From: Ancylobacter sp. WKF20
GTDB taxonomy: Bacteria > Pseudomonadota > Alphaproteobacteria > Rhizobiales > Xanthobacteraceae
Assembly: GCF_029760895.1 (NCBI RefSeq)
Contig: NZ_CP121679.1
Coordinates: 1,240,001 to 1,304,000, forward strand
DNA: 64,000 nucleotides
Direction of reading: 5' to 3'
A program made the position numbers and the translations under genes. Of the stretch, positions 56,793 through 64,000 are shown one piece after another. Position 1 is the stretch's first letter; each line of letters starts with the position of its first letter. The notes beneath the pieces were generated by a model, which saw only the letters and a program-made list of their open reading frames with translations, did no database searches and was not told where the DNA came from.

Positions 56793-58237
56793 CCCGCCAG
56801 AACCCTTGCTTCGTCCCCGGCGACCACGCGCACCGGAACGTTCATTTCCACCCGCGTGCCGCGCGGCGACAGGGGCGCGATGCGCCAGGTGCCGCCCAGC
56901 GCGCTCAGGCGCTCGCCAATGCCGATCAGCCCGAAGCCGGGCTCGGCGTCCGGCGCCATGCCGACCCCGTCATCCTCGACTCGCAGCAACAGCATGCGGC
57001 CATCCTCGGCCGCGTGCAGCGTGATCGCAATCCTGTCGGCCCCGCCATGGCGCAGCGCATTGGTCACCGCCTCCTGGATGCAGCGATAGACCGTCAGCTC
57101 CACACTGTCGGCGTAGCGCTCCGCCAGCCCCTCAATGGCGAGCTGGAAATGGTGGCCGGGCGAGTGGCGCTCGAAATCGGCGATCAGCCCGCCGATCACC
57201 GTGCCGAGCGGCACATGGCCGAGCGCCATCGGCCGGATCTTGCGCAGCAGGCGGCGGTTGAGGTGCTGCACCCGGTCGAGGATCTCCGCCATGGTGGCCG
57301 TGCGCTCGCCGAGCCGCGTCGCCAGATCCGGCTCGGCGCGGGTGGCAAGGCGGTGCACCGATTCGAGGTTCGCCCGCAGGCCGAACAGGCAGGGCCCAAG
57401 CTCGTCATGCAGATCGGCGGCGATCTGCCGGCGCTCGTCGTCCTGCACGTTGATGATGCGCTCATTGAGCCGCTCATTGTCGTCGCGGGCCTGATTGAGC
57501 GCCGCGCCCAGCGCGTTGAACCGCTCGGCGATCAGCGCCAGCTCGCGCACATCCGGCACCGGCACGCGATGGCCGAACCGCCCCTCGCCCAGCGCGTTCA
57601 GCCCGCCCGCCAGTGTGCGCAGTGGCGCCAGAAGGCGCCCGAGTACGAGATAGAGCGCGACCAGCACGACGATGTTCACCGCCAGCATCAGCACGGCGAG
57701 GTCGGAGGTGTCATGCCAGACCTCGGCGATCTCGTCGGCCGCCTCGCCAACGACGCGCACATGGCCGACCACCGCGCCATTCTCCACCACGGGCATGTCG
57801 CGCCCCTCGGGCGCCACGCGCACCAGCGCGGCGAACCAGACGGGAACCTCCCCCTCGGTCTCGTCCCCGTCCTCGTCCGTTGCGGGCGCGTGAGCGCCGG
57901 GATCGACATCCAGCACGCGGCCCTGCGCATCCTCGATATGAATGCGCACATGGCGCAGCCCACTCACATGCAGCGGCAGCTGCGCCAGCGAGGCGGCGCC
58001 GCCCTCGCGGTCGGCGAGGCGCTCCAGCGTCTCCTCGACGAAACGCTCGGCGATGGTGAGCGAGGAGGTGATCTCCACCTCCGTGGCGCGGCGGGCATTG
58101 ACGATGGTCACCACCATCGCCGCGAGCGCCGCGCACAGATTGATCGCGACGACCGCCATCATCACCTGCCAGCGCAGCGAGCGCCGGTCCCAGGCGGCGG
58201 CGCCCGACCGGGACGTGTCCGGGGCGAACGCATTCAT
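56789..58237 (-). CDS. mxaY: Sensor histidine kinase, MxaY/MoxY-like
   Basis: A 482-residue inner-membrane kinase. TM1 is at ~25-47 and TM2 at ~180-200, bounding a ~130-residue periplasmic domain. HAMP is at ~200-250, the HisKA_3 dimerisation region holds His277 ('RRQIAADLHDELGPCLFGLRANLES'), and the HATPase includes 'YRCIQEAVTNALRHG' and 'VEDDGVGMAPDAEPGFGLIGIGERL'. The periplasmic domain contains an acidic loop DEDGDETEGE (residues 121-130). MxaY homologues control the switch between Ca- and lanthanide-dependent methanol dehydrogenases in some methylotrophs. It overlaps both neighbours by ATGA. Confidence 0.85.
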   Translation of the reverse strand: MNAFAPDTSRSGAAAWDRRSLRWQVMMAVVAINLCAALAAMVVTIVNARRATEVEITSSLTIAERFVEETLERLADREGGAASLAQLPLHVSGLRHVRIHIEDAQGRVLDVDPGAHAPATDEDGDETEGEVPVWFAALVRVAPEGRDMPVVENGAVVGHVRVVGEAADEIAEVWHDTSDLAVLMLAVNIVVLVALYLVLGRLLAPLRTLAGGLNALGEGRFGHRVPVPDVRELALIAERFNALGAALNQARDDNERLNERIINVQDDERRQIAADLHDELGPCLFGLRANLESVHRLATRAEPDLATRLGERTATMAEILDRVQHLNRRLLRKIRPMALGHVPLGTVIGGLIADFERHSPGHHFQLAIEGLAERYADSVELTVYRCIQEAVTNALRHGGADRIAITLHAAEDGRMLLLRVEDDGVGMAPDAEPGFGLIGIGERLSALGGTWRIAPLSPRGTRVEMNVPVRVVAGDEARVLAG

Positions 58238-58824
58238 GGCCGCACCTCACCGGTGGGCGAGGGCGATGCCGGCAAGGGTGGCGCCGGGGAGGGGGGATCG
58301 GCCGGCGCCACCGGTTCCGCCCGCACGGGGGCGGCCTTCAGCGCCGCCAGCGCGTCGGACTGCGACAGGCCCTGCTTGCGCAGATTGTAATAGTGCTGGC
58401 ATAGGTCGCTGAAGCCGCGCCGCGAGCCCTTCTCGGCGAAGGGCATGAAGGCGTCGACGATCTGGCTGGCGCTCTCGCGCACGCCGATCTCGCCCAGCAT
58501 CGTCTCGAGCTGTGCCGCGCGGTTGGCGATCATCCGGTCGGTCTCGCCGAAACGCGCATCGGCCGCGTCGAGCCGTGTCTGCCAGGTGACCACCGAGGGC
58601 GCGCCGGGAGCGACATCGCGGCCCGCATCGCGGGATGCGAGCCAGACCGCCGGCTCGATCTTGTCCACCGGGTCGAGCCAGGCCCGCTTGGCCACCGCGT
58701 CACTGGCCGGCGTCGCCACGCGCTCGCGCGTCTCCGGCTCGCTCTCGCCCGAACAGCCGGCGAGCGGCAGGGCGAGCAGGGAGCCGAGCAGGGCCCGGAC
58801 AAGGAGTGGCGCGTTTACGTTCAT
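58234..58824 (-). CDS. Predicted lipoprotein at the head of the mxaYX operon (position of moxZ)
   Basis: A 196-residue protein. The N-terminus 'ALLGSLLALPLAGCSGE' has a lipobox (L-A-G-C), so lipidation at the Cys is likely. The middle (~45-150) is helical ('RFGETDRMIANRAAQLETMLGEIGVRESASQIVDAFMPF'); the segment 'GFSDLCQHYYNLRKQGLSQSDALAAL' looks like a small conserved module. The tail is Pro/Ala-rich. It overlaps the kinase gene by 4 bp. In Paracoccus the third gene of the moxXYZ set (moxZ) has no known function; this gene holds the same place. A periplasmic accessory to the kinase is a plausible inference. Confidence 0.6.
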   Translation of the reverse strand: MNVNAPLLVRALLGSLLALPLAGCSGESEPETRERVATPASDAVAKRAWLDPVDKIEPAVWLASRDAGRDVAPGAPSVVTWQTRLDAADARFGETDRMIANRAAQLETMLGEIGVRESASQIVDAFMPFAEKGSRRGFSDLCQHYYNLRKQGLSQSDALAALKAAPVRAEPVAPADPPSPAPPLPASPSPTGEVRP

Positions 58825-59280
58825 CTATACTTATAAACTTCTTATAAGTGCTGCCGCACCTGGATGTTTCGTCCGCGCCATTTCGGCTTCTTCACCGGTG
58901 CGCGATGCGCGATGACGCAGCGATTATCACCACCAAGGCTCTGGCATGACATCACTTTACAGGCGATGCGGCAAGCCTTCCGCACCGTCCTTCCGCACAG
59001 TTTCGAGCAAAGCTCGTGGCGCACATGGAAAAGTTCCCGCCGAGAATTTCCAAACTGCCTAAAGACACAGCTTCACTTCACGAAAACAATGATCCTGCAA
59101 ATCACGCCAATATAAACAAAACATAAGAATTCCTGCCACCCACCACAACAACGCTCATGAAAAACGCCAACGCCACACACTGTGGTCATGGGCGTGGCGG
59201 TCAGGAAATCACGACATCCCCACCGCCGGCGACGCCGGGGATGGGGAGCGGCCTGGGAATAGGAAACGCGAGGAAGTCAC
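58825..59280. promoter_or_regulatory. 456-bp divergent control region between the mxaY operon and mxaF
   Basis: No gene is supported here. The mxaF-proximal 250 bases are AT-rich compared with the surroundings (for example around 59050-59130), as expected for a regulated promoter. AAGACA at 59062-59067 equals the -35-like box described for mxaF promoters of Methylorubrum, but a matching TAGAAA box at 16-18 bases is not present. The end carries the mxaF ribosome binding site (GAGGAAG). Confidence 0.55.
58829..58849. promoter_or_regulatory. Inverted repeat at the start of the lipoprotein-mxaY-mxaX operon
   Basis: ACTTATAA and TTATAAGT (8-bp arms) with a 5-base centre end only four bases before the lipoprotein start codon. 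The arms contain TATAA elements. As DNA it could be an operator over the -10 region; as RNA it would hide the ribosome binding region. Confidence 0.5.
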
Positions 59281-61185
59281 ATGAGCCGACTGCACTCTTC
59301 AGTGTCCGCGCTCACCGTCGCCGCCGCCTTGGCGGCCACGGTATGCCTGGGGGCAAACGCGCCGGCGCTCGCCAACGACAAGCTCGTCGAGCTGTCGAAG
59401 AGCACCGACAACTGGCCGATGACCGGCAAGAACTACGACGCCAACAATTACAGCGAAGCGAATCAGATCACCAAGCAGAACGTCAAGGACCTGAAAGCGG
59501 CCTGGTCGTTCTCCACCGGCGTCCTCAGCGGCCATGAAGGCACGCCTCTGGTCGTCGACGGGGTGATGTATATTCACTCGCCGTTCCCGAACACGACCTT
59601 CGCCGTCTCGCTCAACGAGCCCGGCAAGATCCTGTGGCAGCACAAGCCGAAGCAGAACCCGACGGCCCGCGCCGTGGCCTGCTGCGACGTCGTCAATCGC
59701 GGCCTCGCCTACTGGCCGGGCAATGACAAGGTCGGCCCGCTCATCATCAAGACCCAGCTCGACGGCAATGTCGTCGCGCTGAAGGCCGACACCGGCGAAG
59801 AGTACTGGAAGCTCGAGAACTCCGACATCAAGGTCGGCTCGACGCTCACCATCGCTCCCTATGTGGTGAAGGACACGGTGCTGATCGGTTCCTCGGGCGC
59901 CGAGCTCGGCGTGCGCGGCTATGTCACCGCCTATGACATCCCGACCGGCAAACAGAAGTACCGCGCCTACGCCACCGGCCCGGACGAGGAAGTCCGCCTC
60001 GCCGACGACTTCAACAGCGCCAACCCGCATTACGGCCAGAAGGGCCTCGGCCAGGCGACCTGGGAAGGCGAGGCGTGGAAGATCGGCGGCGGCACCAACT
60101 GGGGCTGGTACGCCTACGACCCCGGCACGAACCTGTTCTATTACGGCTCGGGCAACCCGGCGCCGTGGAACGAGACCATGCGTCCGGGCGACAACAAGTG
60201 GACCATGACCATCTGGGGCCGCGACGTCGACACCGGCCTCGCGAAGTTCGGCTACCAGAAGACCCCGCATGACGAGTGGGACTATGCCGGCGTCAACGTC
60301 ATGATGCTCTCCGAGCAGCAGGACAAGACCGGCAAGATGCGCAAGCTGCTGACCCACCCGGACCGCAACGGCATCGTCTACACGCTCGACCGCACCAATG
60401 GCGACCTCGTCTCGGCCGACAAGATCGACGACACGGTCAACTGGGTGAAGCAGGTCGACCTGAAGACCGGCCTGCCGCAGCGCGACCCGGAATTCGGCAC
60501 GCGCATGGACCACAAGGGCCGCGACATCTGCCCGTCGGCCATGGGCTACCACAACCAGGGCCATGACAGCTACGACCCGCAGCGCAAGTCGTTCTTCATG
60601 GGCATCAACCACATCTGCATGGACTGGGAGCCCTTCATGCTTCCCTACCGTGCGGGCCAGTTCTTCGTCGGCGCGACGCTGAACATGTATCCGGGGCCGA
60701 AGGGCGACCGGCAGACCTATGAGGGCCTAGGCCAGGTGAAGGCCTATGACGCCATCAACAACAAGTACAAGTGGGAAGTGATGGAGCGCTTCGCGGCCTG
60801 GGGCGGCACGCTCGCCACCGCTGGCGGCGTGATGTTCTACGGAACGCTGGACGGCTTCATCAAGGCCCGCGACAGCGACACCGGCGAGCTGCTCTGGAAG
60901 TTCAAGCTGCCCTCCGGCGTCATCGGCCACCCGATGACCTACACCCATAACGGCACGCAGTACGTCGCCATCTATTACGGCGTCGGCGGCTGGCCGGGTG
61001 TCGGCCTGGTGTTCGACCTCAACGACCCGACCGCCGGCCTCGGCTCGGTGGGCGCCTTCAAGCAGCTCCAGCACTACACCCAGATGGGTGGCGGCGTGAT
61101 GGTGTTCTCGCTCGACGGCAAGGGCCCCTATGACGACCCGAAGGTCGGCGAGTACTCGACCGAGATCATCCGCAACGGCGGCTGA
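59281..61185 (+). CDS. mxaF: PQQ methanol dehydrogenase large subunit MxaF (Ca-dependent)
   Basis: A 634-residue periplasmic eight-bladed propeller that oxidises methanol to formaldehyde and passes electrons to MxaG. Signal cleavage after 'NAPALA' gives mature '[15 protein letters not shown]', an MxaF hallmark. Active-site residues fall exactly at family positions (mature numbering): vicinal Cys103-Cys104 ('AVACCDVV'), Ca ligands Glu177 ('[11 protein letters not shown]') and Asn261 ('[10 protein letters not shown]'), and catalytic Asp303 ('[10 protein letters not shown]'). The residue two after Asp303 is Ala, whereas XoxF has Asp for lanthanide binding. The small subunit gene mxaI lies downstream. 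Confidence 0.98.
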   Translation: MSRLHSSVSALTVAAALAATVCLGANAPALANDKLVELSKSTDNWPMTGKNYDANNYSEANQITKQNVKDLKAAWSFSTGVLSGHEGTPLVVDGVMYIHSPFPNTTFAVSLNEPGKILWQHKPKQNPTARAVACCDVVNRGLAYWPGNDKVGPLIIKTQLDGNVVALKADTGEEYWKLENSDIKVGSTLTIAPYVVKDTVLIGSSGAELGVRGYVTAYDIPTGKQKYRAYATGPDEEVRLADDFNSANPHYGQKGLGQATWEGEAWKIGGGTNWGWYAYDPGTNLFYYGSGNPAPWNETMRPGDNKWTMTIWGRDVDTGLAKFGYQKTPHDEWDYAGVNVMMLSEQQDKTGKMRKLLTHPDRNGIVYTLDRTNGDLVSADKIDDTVNWVKQVDLKTGLPQRDPEFGTRMDHKGRDICPSAMGYHNQGHDSYDPQRKSFFMGINHICMDWEPFMLPYRAGQFFVGATLNMYPGPKGDRQTYEGLGQVKAYDAINNKYKWEVMERFAAWGGTLATAGGVMFYGTLDGFIKARDSDTGELLWKFKLPSGVIGHPMTYTHNGTQYVAIYYGVGGWPGVGLVFDLNDPTAGLGSVGAFKQLQHYTQMGGGVMVFSLDGKGPYDDPKVGEYSTEIIRNGG

Positions 61186-61206
61186 TCCCACGGCCTGACA
61201 CGGCCC

Positions 61207-61238
61207 GGCCGCCCGCGCGCCTCCTGACGCGGGCGGCC
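61207..61238 (+). other. Strong hairpin between mxaF and mxaJ
   Basis: An 11-bp perfect GC stem (GGCCGCCCGCG / CGCGGGCGGCC) with a 10-base loop, 21 bases after the mxaF stop, followed by CCTTCT and no long T-run. It would act as a partial terminator or a 3' stabiliser of the mxaF message, lowering mxaJ output. Confidence 0.6.
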
Positions 61239-61308
61239 CCTTCTCCCGACACATCGTCAGCCCGTCCGGCCGCCCCGCGCCGCCGGCTCCGGCCCCGGAG
61301 GACACGCT

Positions 61309-62214
61309 ATGATTGCGCCCCGACGCACGATACTAAGCCGGCTCAGCACTCTCGCCGCCGGCGCTGCCCTCATCGGCCTCGCCACCGCCGCGGGTGCCGC
61401 CACCGTCGCCCCGCAGACCGACGCCAAGGCGGGCACGCCGCCGGCGACACCGGCCGCAAAGGAACTGCGCATCTGCGCCTCCAATGTCGAGGCACCGTTC
61501 TCCGAGAAGGACAATTCCGGCTTCGAGGACCGCATCGCCCTGGCGCTGGCACAGGCCATGGGCCGCAAGCCGGTCTTCGTGCGCACCGAGCAGGCGGGCA
61601 TCTATCTGGTGCGCGACCAGCTCGACAAAAACAATTGCGACGTCGTCATGGGCGTCGATGTCGGCGATGAGCGCGTGCTCGCCACCAAGCCCTATTACCG
61701 CACCGGCTATGTGCTGGTGACCAAGGCGGACCGCAACATCACCGCCACCGCCTGGGACGACCAGCAGATCAAGGACCAGAGCCGGTTCGCCGTGCGCTTC
61801 TACTCGCCGGCCGAGACCATGCTGAAGCGCATCGGCCGCTTCGAGGACAATGCCGCCTACATGTACTCGCTGGTCAACTTCAAGTCGCGCCGCAACCAGT
61901 GGACGCAGGTGCCCGGCGACCGCATCGTCACCGAGGTGGCGAGCGGGGAGGCCGATGTCGGCATCGCCTTCGCCCCCGAGGTCGCGCGCTACGTCAAGCA
62001 GTCGCCCACCGCGCTGCGCATGACGGTGATCTCCAACGATCTCGACCGCCCGAACGACACGCCCATCCCCATGCATTACGACCAGGCGATCGGCGTGCGC
62101 AAGGCGGACACGGCGCTGCGCGACGAGCTCAACGCCGCGCTGGATACCGCGCGCCCGCAGATCGAGGCGATCCTCATTGAGGAAGGCATTCCGCTCCTCA
62201 AGCCCAATAGCTGA
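61309..62214 (+). CDS. mxaJ: Methanol oxidation protein MxaJ
   Basis: A 301-residue periplasmic protein of the family-3 solute-binding fold, essential for making active methanol dehydrogenase in known methylotrophs, probably as a chaperone-like factor. It has a signal peptide ('LAAGAALIGLATAAGAAT'), then 'ELRICASNVEAPFSEKDNSGFEDRIALALAQAMGRK', 'DVVMGVDVGDERVLATKPYYRTGYVLV' and 'ASGEADVGIAFAPEVARYVKQ', which match MxaJ. The start follows GGAGGA. The gene order F-J-G-I-R is the standard one. Confidence 0.96.
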   Translation: MIAPRRTILSRLSTLAAGAALIGLATAAGAATVAPQTDAKAGTPPATPAAKELRICASNVEAPFSEKDNSGFEDRIALALAQAMGRKPVFVRTEQAGIYLVRDQLDKNNCDVVMGVDVGDERVLATKPYYRTGYVLVTKADRNITATAWDDQQIKDQSRFAVRFYSPAETMLKRIGRFEDNAAYMYSLVNFKSRRNQWTQVPGDRIVTEVASGEADVGIAFAPEVARYVKQSPTALRMTVISNDLDRPNDTPIPMHYDQAIGVRKADTALRDELNAALDTARPQIEAILIEEGIPLLKPNS

Positions 62215-62226
62215 GCCACTTCCGGC

Positions 62227-62259
62227 CGTCCCGGCGCGCCCCGCCCGGCGCCCGGGACG
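62227..62259 (+). other. Hairpin between mxaJ and mxaG
   Basis: CGTCCCGG (62227-62234) pairs with CCGGGACG (62252-62259); the inner bases are GC-rich and can extend the stem with a bulge. No T-run follows. It lies 12 bases after the mxaJ stop. Confidence 0.45.
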
Positions 62260-62288
62260 CCCCCGACACTCACCCGTGAAAGGGTCCG

Positions 62289-62867
62289 ATGCGAACGACA
62301 TCTCTCCTGAAGACGGCAGCGGCGCTTGTTACCGTCGGCACCCTGGCCTGGGGTGCCCATGCCGCCATCATGCTGACCAACACGGTCACCGGCGCTCCCC
62401 TCGAGCTTTCCGAAGCCCCCGAGGAGGGCCGCGACACCGAGGCGGTCAAGACGTTCCTCGCAACCGGCACCAACATCTACAATGAGAAGGCGGTCTGCCT
62501 GCCCAAGGCGCATGAGCTTTTCCTGTCCATGTGCTCGGGCTGTCACGGCCATTACGCCGAGGGCAAGATCGGACCGGGGCTGAACGACAGCTACTGGACC
62601 TACCCGAAGAACGAGACCGACCAGGGCCTGTTCGAGACCATCTTCGGCGGCGCGCAGGGCCAGATGGGCCCGATGTATGGCGCGCTGAACATGAACGAGA
62701 TGCTGCTCGTCATGTCCTGGGTCCGGCATGTCTACAAGGGCGACCCGCAGAGCGCGACCTGGCTGACCGCCGAGCAGCGCAGCACCTTCAAGCCCTTCAA
62801 CGAGAACGCCGCGCATGTCGAACCAGCCGACGAGCTGCTTCCCCAGTGCGGCGGACCGGCGGGATAA
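62289..62867 (+). CDS. mxaG: Cytochrome c-L (MxaG), methanol dehydrogenase electron acceptor
   Basis: A 192-residue periplasmic class I c-type cytochrome. After a signal peptide ('[19 protein letters not shown]') comes the MxaG N-terminal region ('[37 protein letters not shown]'). The heme motif is CSGCH ('[26 protein letters not shown]'). A Met ligand is in the '[27 protein letters not shown]' region. It accepts electrons from PQQ in MxaF and passes them to a cytochrome cH. Order and sequence both support the assignment. Confidence 0.97.
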   Translation: MRTTSLLKTAAALVTVGTLAWGAHAAIMLTNTVTGAPLELSEAPEEGRDTEAVKTFLATGTNIYNEKAVCLPKAHELFLSMCSGCHGHYAEGKIGPGLNDSYWTYPKNETDQGLFETIFGGAQGQMGPMYGALNMNEMLLVMSWVRHVYKGDPQSATWLTAEQRSTFKPFNENAAHVEPADELLPQCGGPAG

Positions 62868-62877
62868 CGCCGGCATT

Positions 62878-62910
62878 CAACGGTGGAAACGAGCCGCCAA
62901 CGGTGGAAAC
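62878..62910 (+). repeat. Tandem 13-bp direct repeat in front of mxaI
   Basis: CAACGGTGGAAAC occurs at 62878-62890 and again at 62898-62910, a 20-bp period, just before the mxaI ribosome binding site (AGGAGACGG). It may be a replication-slippage remnant or a binding site. Confidence 0.6.
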
Positions 62911-62925
62911 CCTAGGAGACGGAAC

Positions 62926-63243
62926 ATGAGCCTCATCGACCGCAGCGTGAAATTCTCCATCCTCGCCGCCGCTGCCGGCGCCTTCGGCCTCGCCATGGTG
63001 GTGGGCGCCAGCGCCTATGACGGCACCAACTGCAAGGCGCCGGGCAATTGCTGGGAGCCCAAGCCCGGCTATCCCGCGCAGGTGCAGGGGTCGAAATACG
63101 ATCCCAAGCACGACCCCAAGGAGCTGAACAAGCAGCAGCAGTCCATCCAGGCGATGGAGCAGCGCAATGCCCAGCGCGTGAAGTATTTCGAGCAGACCGG
63201 CAAGTTCGTCTACGACGTGAGCAAGATCCCCACGGCGAACTGA
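62926..63243 (+). CDS. mxaI: Methanol dehydrogenase small subunit MxaI
   Basis: A 105-residue precursor. A signal peptide ('AAAAGAFGLAMVVGASA') gives a mature protein beginning YDGTNCKAPGNCWEP with the Cys6-Cys12 disulfide of MxaI. The lysine-rich helix ('HDPKELNKQQQSIQAMEQRN') wraps around MxaF. The start at 62926 is set by AGGAGACGGAAC. A small subunit is found with MxaF but not with XoxF, which supports the Ca-type assignment. It forms the alpha2-beta2 enzyme in the periplasm. Confidence 0.97.
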   Translation: MSLIDRSVKFSILAAAAGAFGLAMVVGASAYDGTNCKAPGNCWEPKPGYPAQVQGSKYDPKHDPKELNKQQQSIQAMEQRNAQRVKYFEQTGKFVYDVSKIPTAN

Positions 63244-63278
63244 GCCTTTCTGCCCTTCGCTTTCTCGAACCCACCCGT

Positions 63279-63304
63279 GGGCAGACAGATTTCTCCGTCT
63301 GCCC
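63279..63304 (+). other. Hairpin between mxaI and mxaR
   Basis: GGGCAGAC (63279-63286) pairs with GTCTGCCC (63297-63304) around a 10-base loop, 36 bases after the mxaI stop. It stands in a 234-bp gap with no gene. It likely separates abundant structural-gene message from the lower-expressed assembly genes. Confidence 0.55.
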
Positions 63305-63477
63305 CGCGATCCTCCGGGCATACCGTCCGGCTTGTGGGTCACTGGCGCGGCCAACGTCGCTCGGGTTCGCCCGGCGCGTGGGCCGCGCCTCTTTTCCGGG
63401 ACGGCCCGGCGGCGCCAGCGCGCGCCAAAGCGGGCCACGGGCTCCGGACCTCTGGAAAGGCCGTGCGATGCGTATCG

Positions 63478-64000
63478 TTCGCGACACCGACTCCGTGCTG
63501 GCGGACTGGCGCGGCCATGCCCTGCGCTTCGAGCGCGAGGTCGGCAAGGTGGTGCTGGGGCAGGCGCGCGTCATCCGCCTCATCACCATCGCCACCTTCG
63601 CCCGCGGCCATGTGCTGCTGGAAGGCGATGTCGGCGTCGGCAAGACCACGCTGCTGCGCGCCGTCGCCCGCGCCATTGGCGGCGCATTCGAGCGCATCGA
63701 GGGCACGATCGACCTGATGCCGGCCGATCTCATCTACCACGCCCATCTCGGCGAGGATGGCCGCCCGCGCATCGACCCAGGGCCCCTGCTGCGCCAGGGC
63801 GAGGATCTCTCCGTCTTCTTCTTCAACGAGATCAACCGCGCCCGCCCGCAGGTGCATTCGCTCATGCTCCGGCTGATGGCCGAGCGCTCGGTCTCCGCCT
63901 TCAACCGCGAGTACCGCTTTCCCCATGTGCAGGTCTTCGCCGACCGCAACAAGGTGGAGCGCGAGGAGACCTTCGAGCTACCCGCCGCCGCCCGCGACCG
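63478..64000 (+). CDS. mxaR: MoxR-type AAA ATPase MxaR, cut by the window end
   Basis: 174 codons are visible with no stop before the edge. After ~35 residues comes the AAA core: 'GQARVIRLITIATFARGHVLLEGDVGVGKTTLLRAVA' with Walker A, then 'GTIDLMPADLIYHAHLGEDGRPRIDPGPLLRQ' and the Walker B-like 'FFFNEINRARPQVHSLMLRLMAERSVS'. MoxR ATPases act as chaperones; MxaR with the downstream mxaS, A, C, K and L genes is thought to help insert calcium into methanol dehydrogenase. I place the start at the ATG at 63478; no strong ribosome binding site is seen. Confidence 0.93.

Noticed and set aside
59281..61185. XoxF (lanthanide-dependent) identity for the methanol dehydrogenase
   Set aside because: First considered, but the diagnostic Asp two residues after the catalytic Asp is Ala, the mature N-terminus is MxaF-like, and mxaJ-G-I-R follow.

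Overview
The window is high-GC DNA with dense, mostly short-spaced genes. Its gene content points to an alphaproteobacterium of the Hyphomicrobiales (Rhizobiales), probably a facultatively methylotrophic Xanthobacteraceae-type organism such as Ancylobacter, Starkeya or Xanthobacter. The clues are a complete mxaF-J-G-I-R start of a methanol dehydrogenase cluster, glutathione-dependent formaldehyde genes (frmR-frmA-frmB), a phosphatidylcholine synthase (pcs), two IalB-type secreted proteins and a BMP-type ABC importer. The genus is an inference; no 16S gene or taxonomic marker was available.

Layout. 1-1220 is the right end of an integrative element: the C-terminal part of a tyrosine recombinase, a GIY-YIG-like passenger gene overlapping it by 4 bp, and a 3' fragment of a tRNA-Lys gene that is probably the attR site. 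1267-21700 is core chromosome: a PAS-GGDEF protein, a chemotaxis receptor, molybdenum cofactor genes (mobB, mobA), recG, sdhE-mfd, a YejA-like binding protein, an IalB-family protein, hspQ, an AEC transporter, a UbiH-type hydroxylase and pcs. 21710-31029 holds a quinone oxidoreductase, then a four-gene purine/nucleoside-type ABC importer followed by two M20-type amidohydrolases and a membrane protein. 31051-35705 has rimO, a heme-monooxygenase-like protein, a stand-alone periplasmic sensor-like protein, a secreted alpha/beta hydrolase and tRNA-Ser(UGA). 35827-38223 is the formaldehyde operon with a recognisable FrmR-type operator. 38301-45952 is a GntR-controlled sugar-acid island: enolase-superfamily enzyme, SDR, TRAP transporter, idonate-type dehydrogenase and gluconokinase. 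45957-48900 is a small amino-acid or dicarboxylate island: Asp/Glu-racemase-like protein, D-amino-acid dehydrogenase and GntR regulator. 48919-52217 is the divergent oxyR/katG pair. 52236-53263 carries secreted proteins, and 53547-56123 a soluble hybrid histidine kinase.

The last 8 kb (56133-64000) is the methanol oxidation locus. A divergent three-gene unit (lipoprotein, sensor kinase, LuxR-type response regulator, each overlapping by an ATGA) lies upstream of mxaF in the arrangement known for the moxXYZ genes of Paracoccus. mxaF, mxaJ, mxaG, mxaI and the start of mxaR follow. MxaF has the calcium-type active site (Ala two residues after the catalytic Asp), so this is the Ca-dependent enzyme, not XoxF. 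Methanol would be oxidised to formaldehyde in the periplasm by MxaFI-MxaG. Formaldehyde would then be handled in the cytoplasm by FrmA and FrmB, encoded 20 kb away. KatG/OxyR handles peroxide.

The least explained items are the acidic DxDGD loop in the mxaY-like kinase, the lipoprotein and palindrome at the head of that operon, the intergenic hairpins throughout mxaFJGIR, the 26-bp palindrome in front of the GntR gene, the sugar-acid enolase-superfamily enzyme, and a 12-bp inverted repeat in front of the orphan sensor protein.
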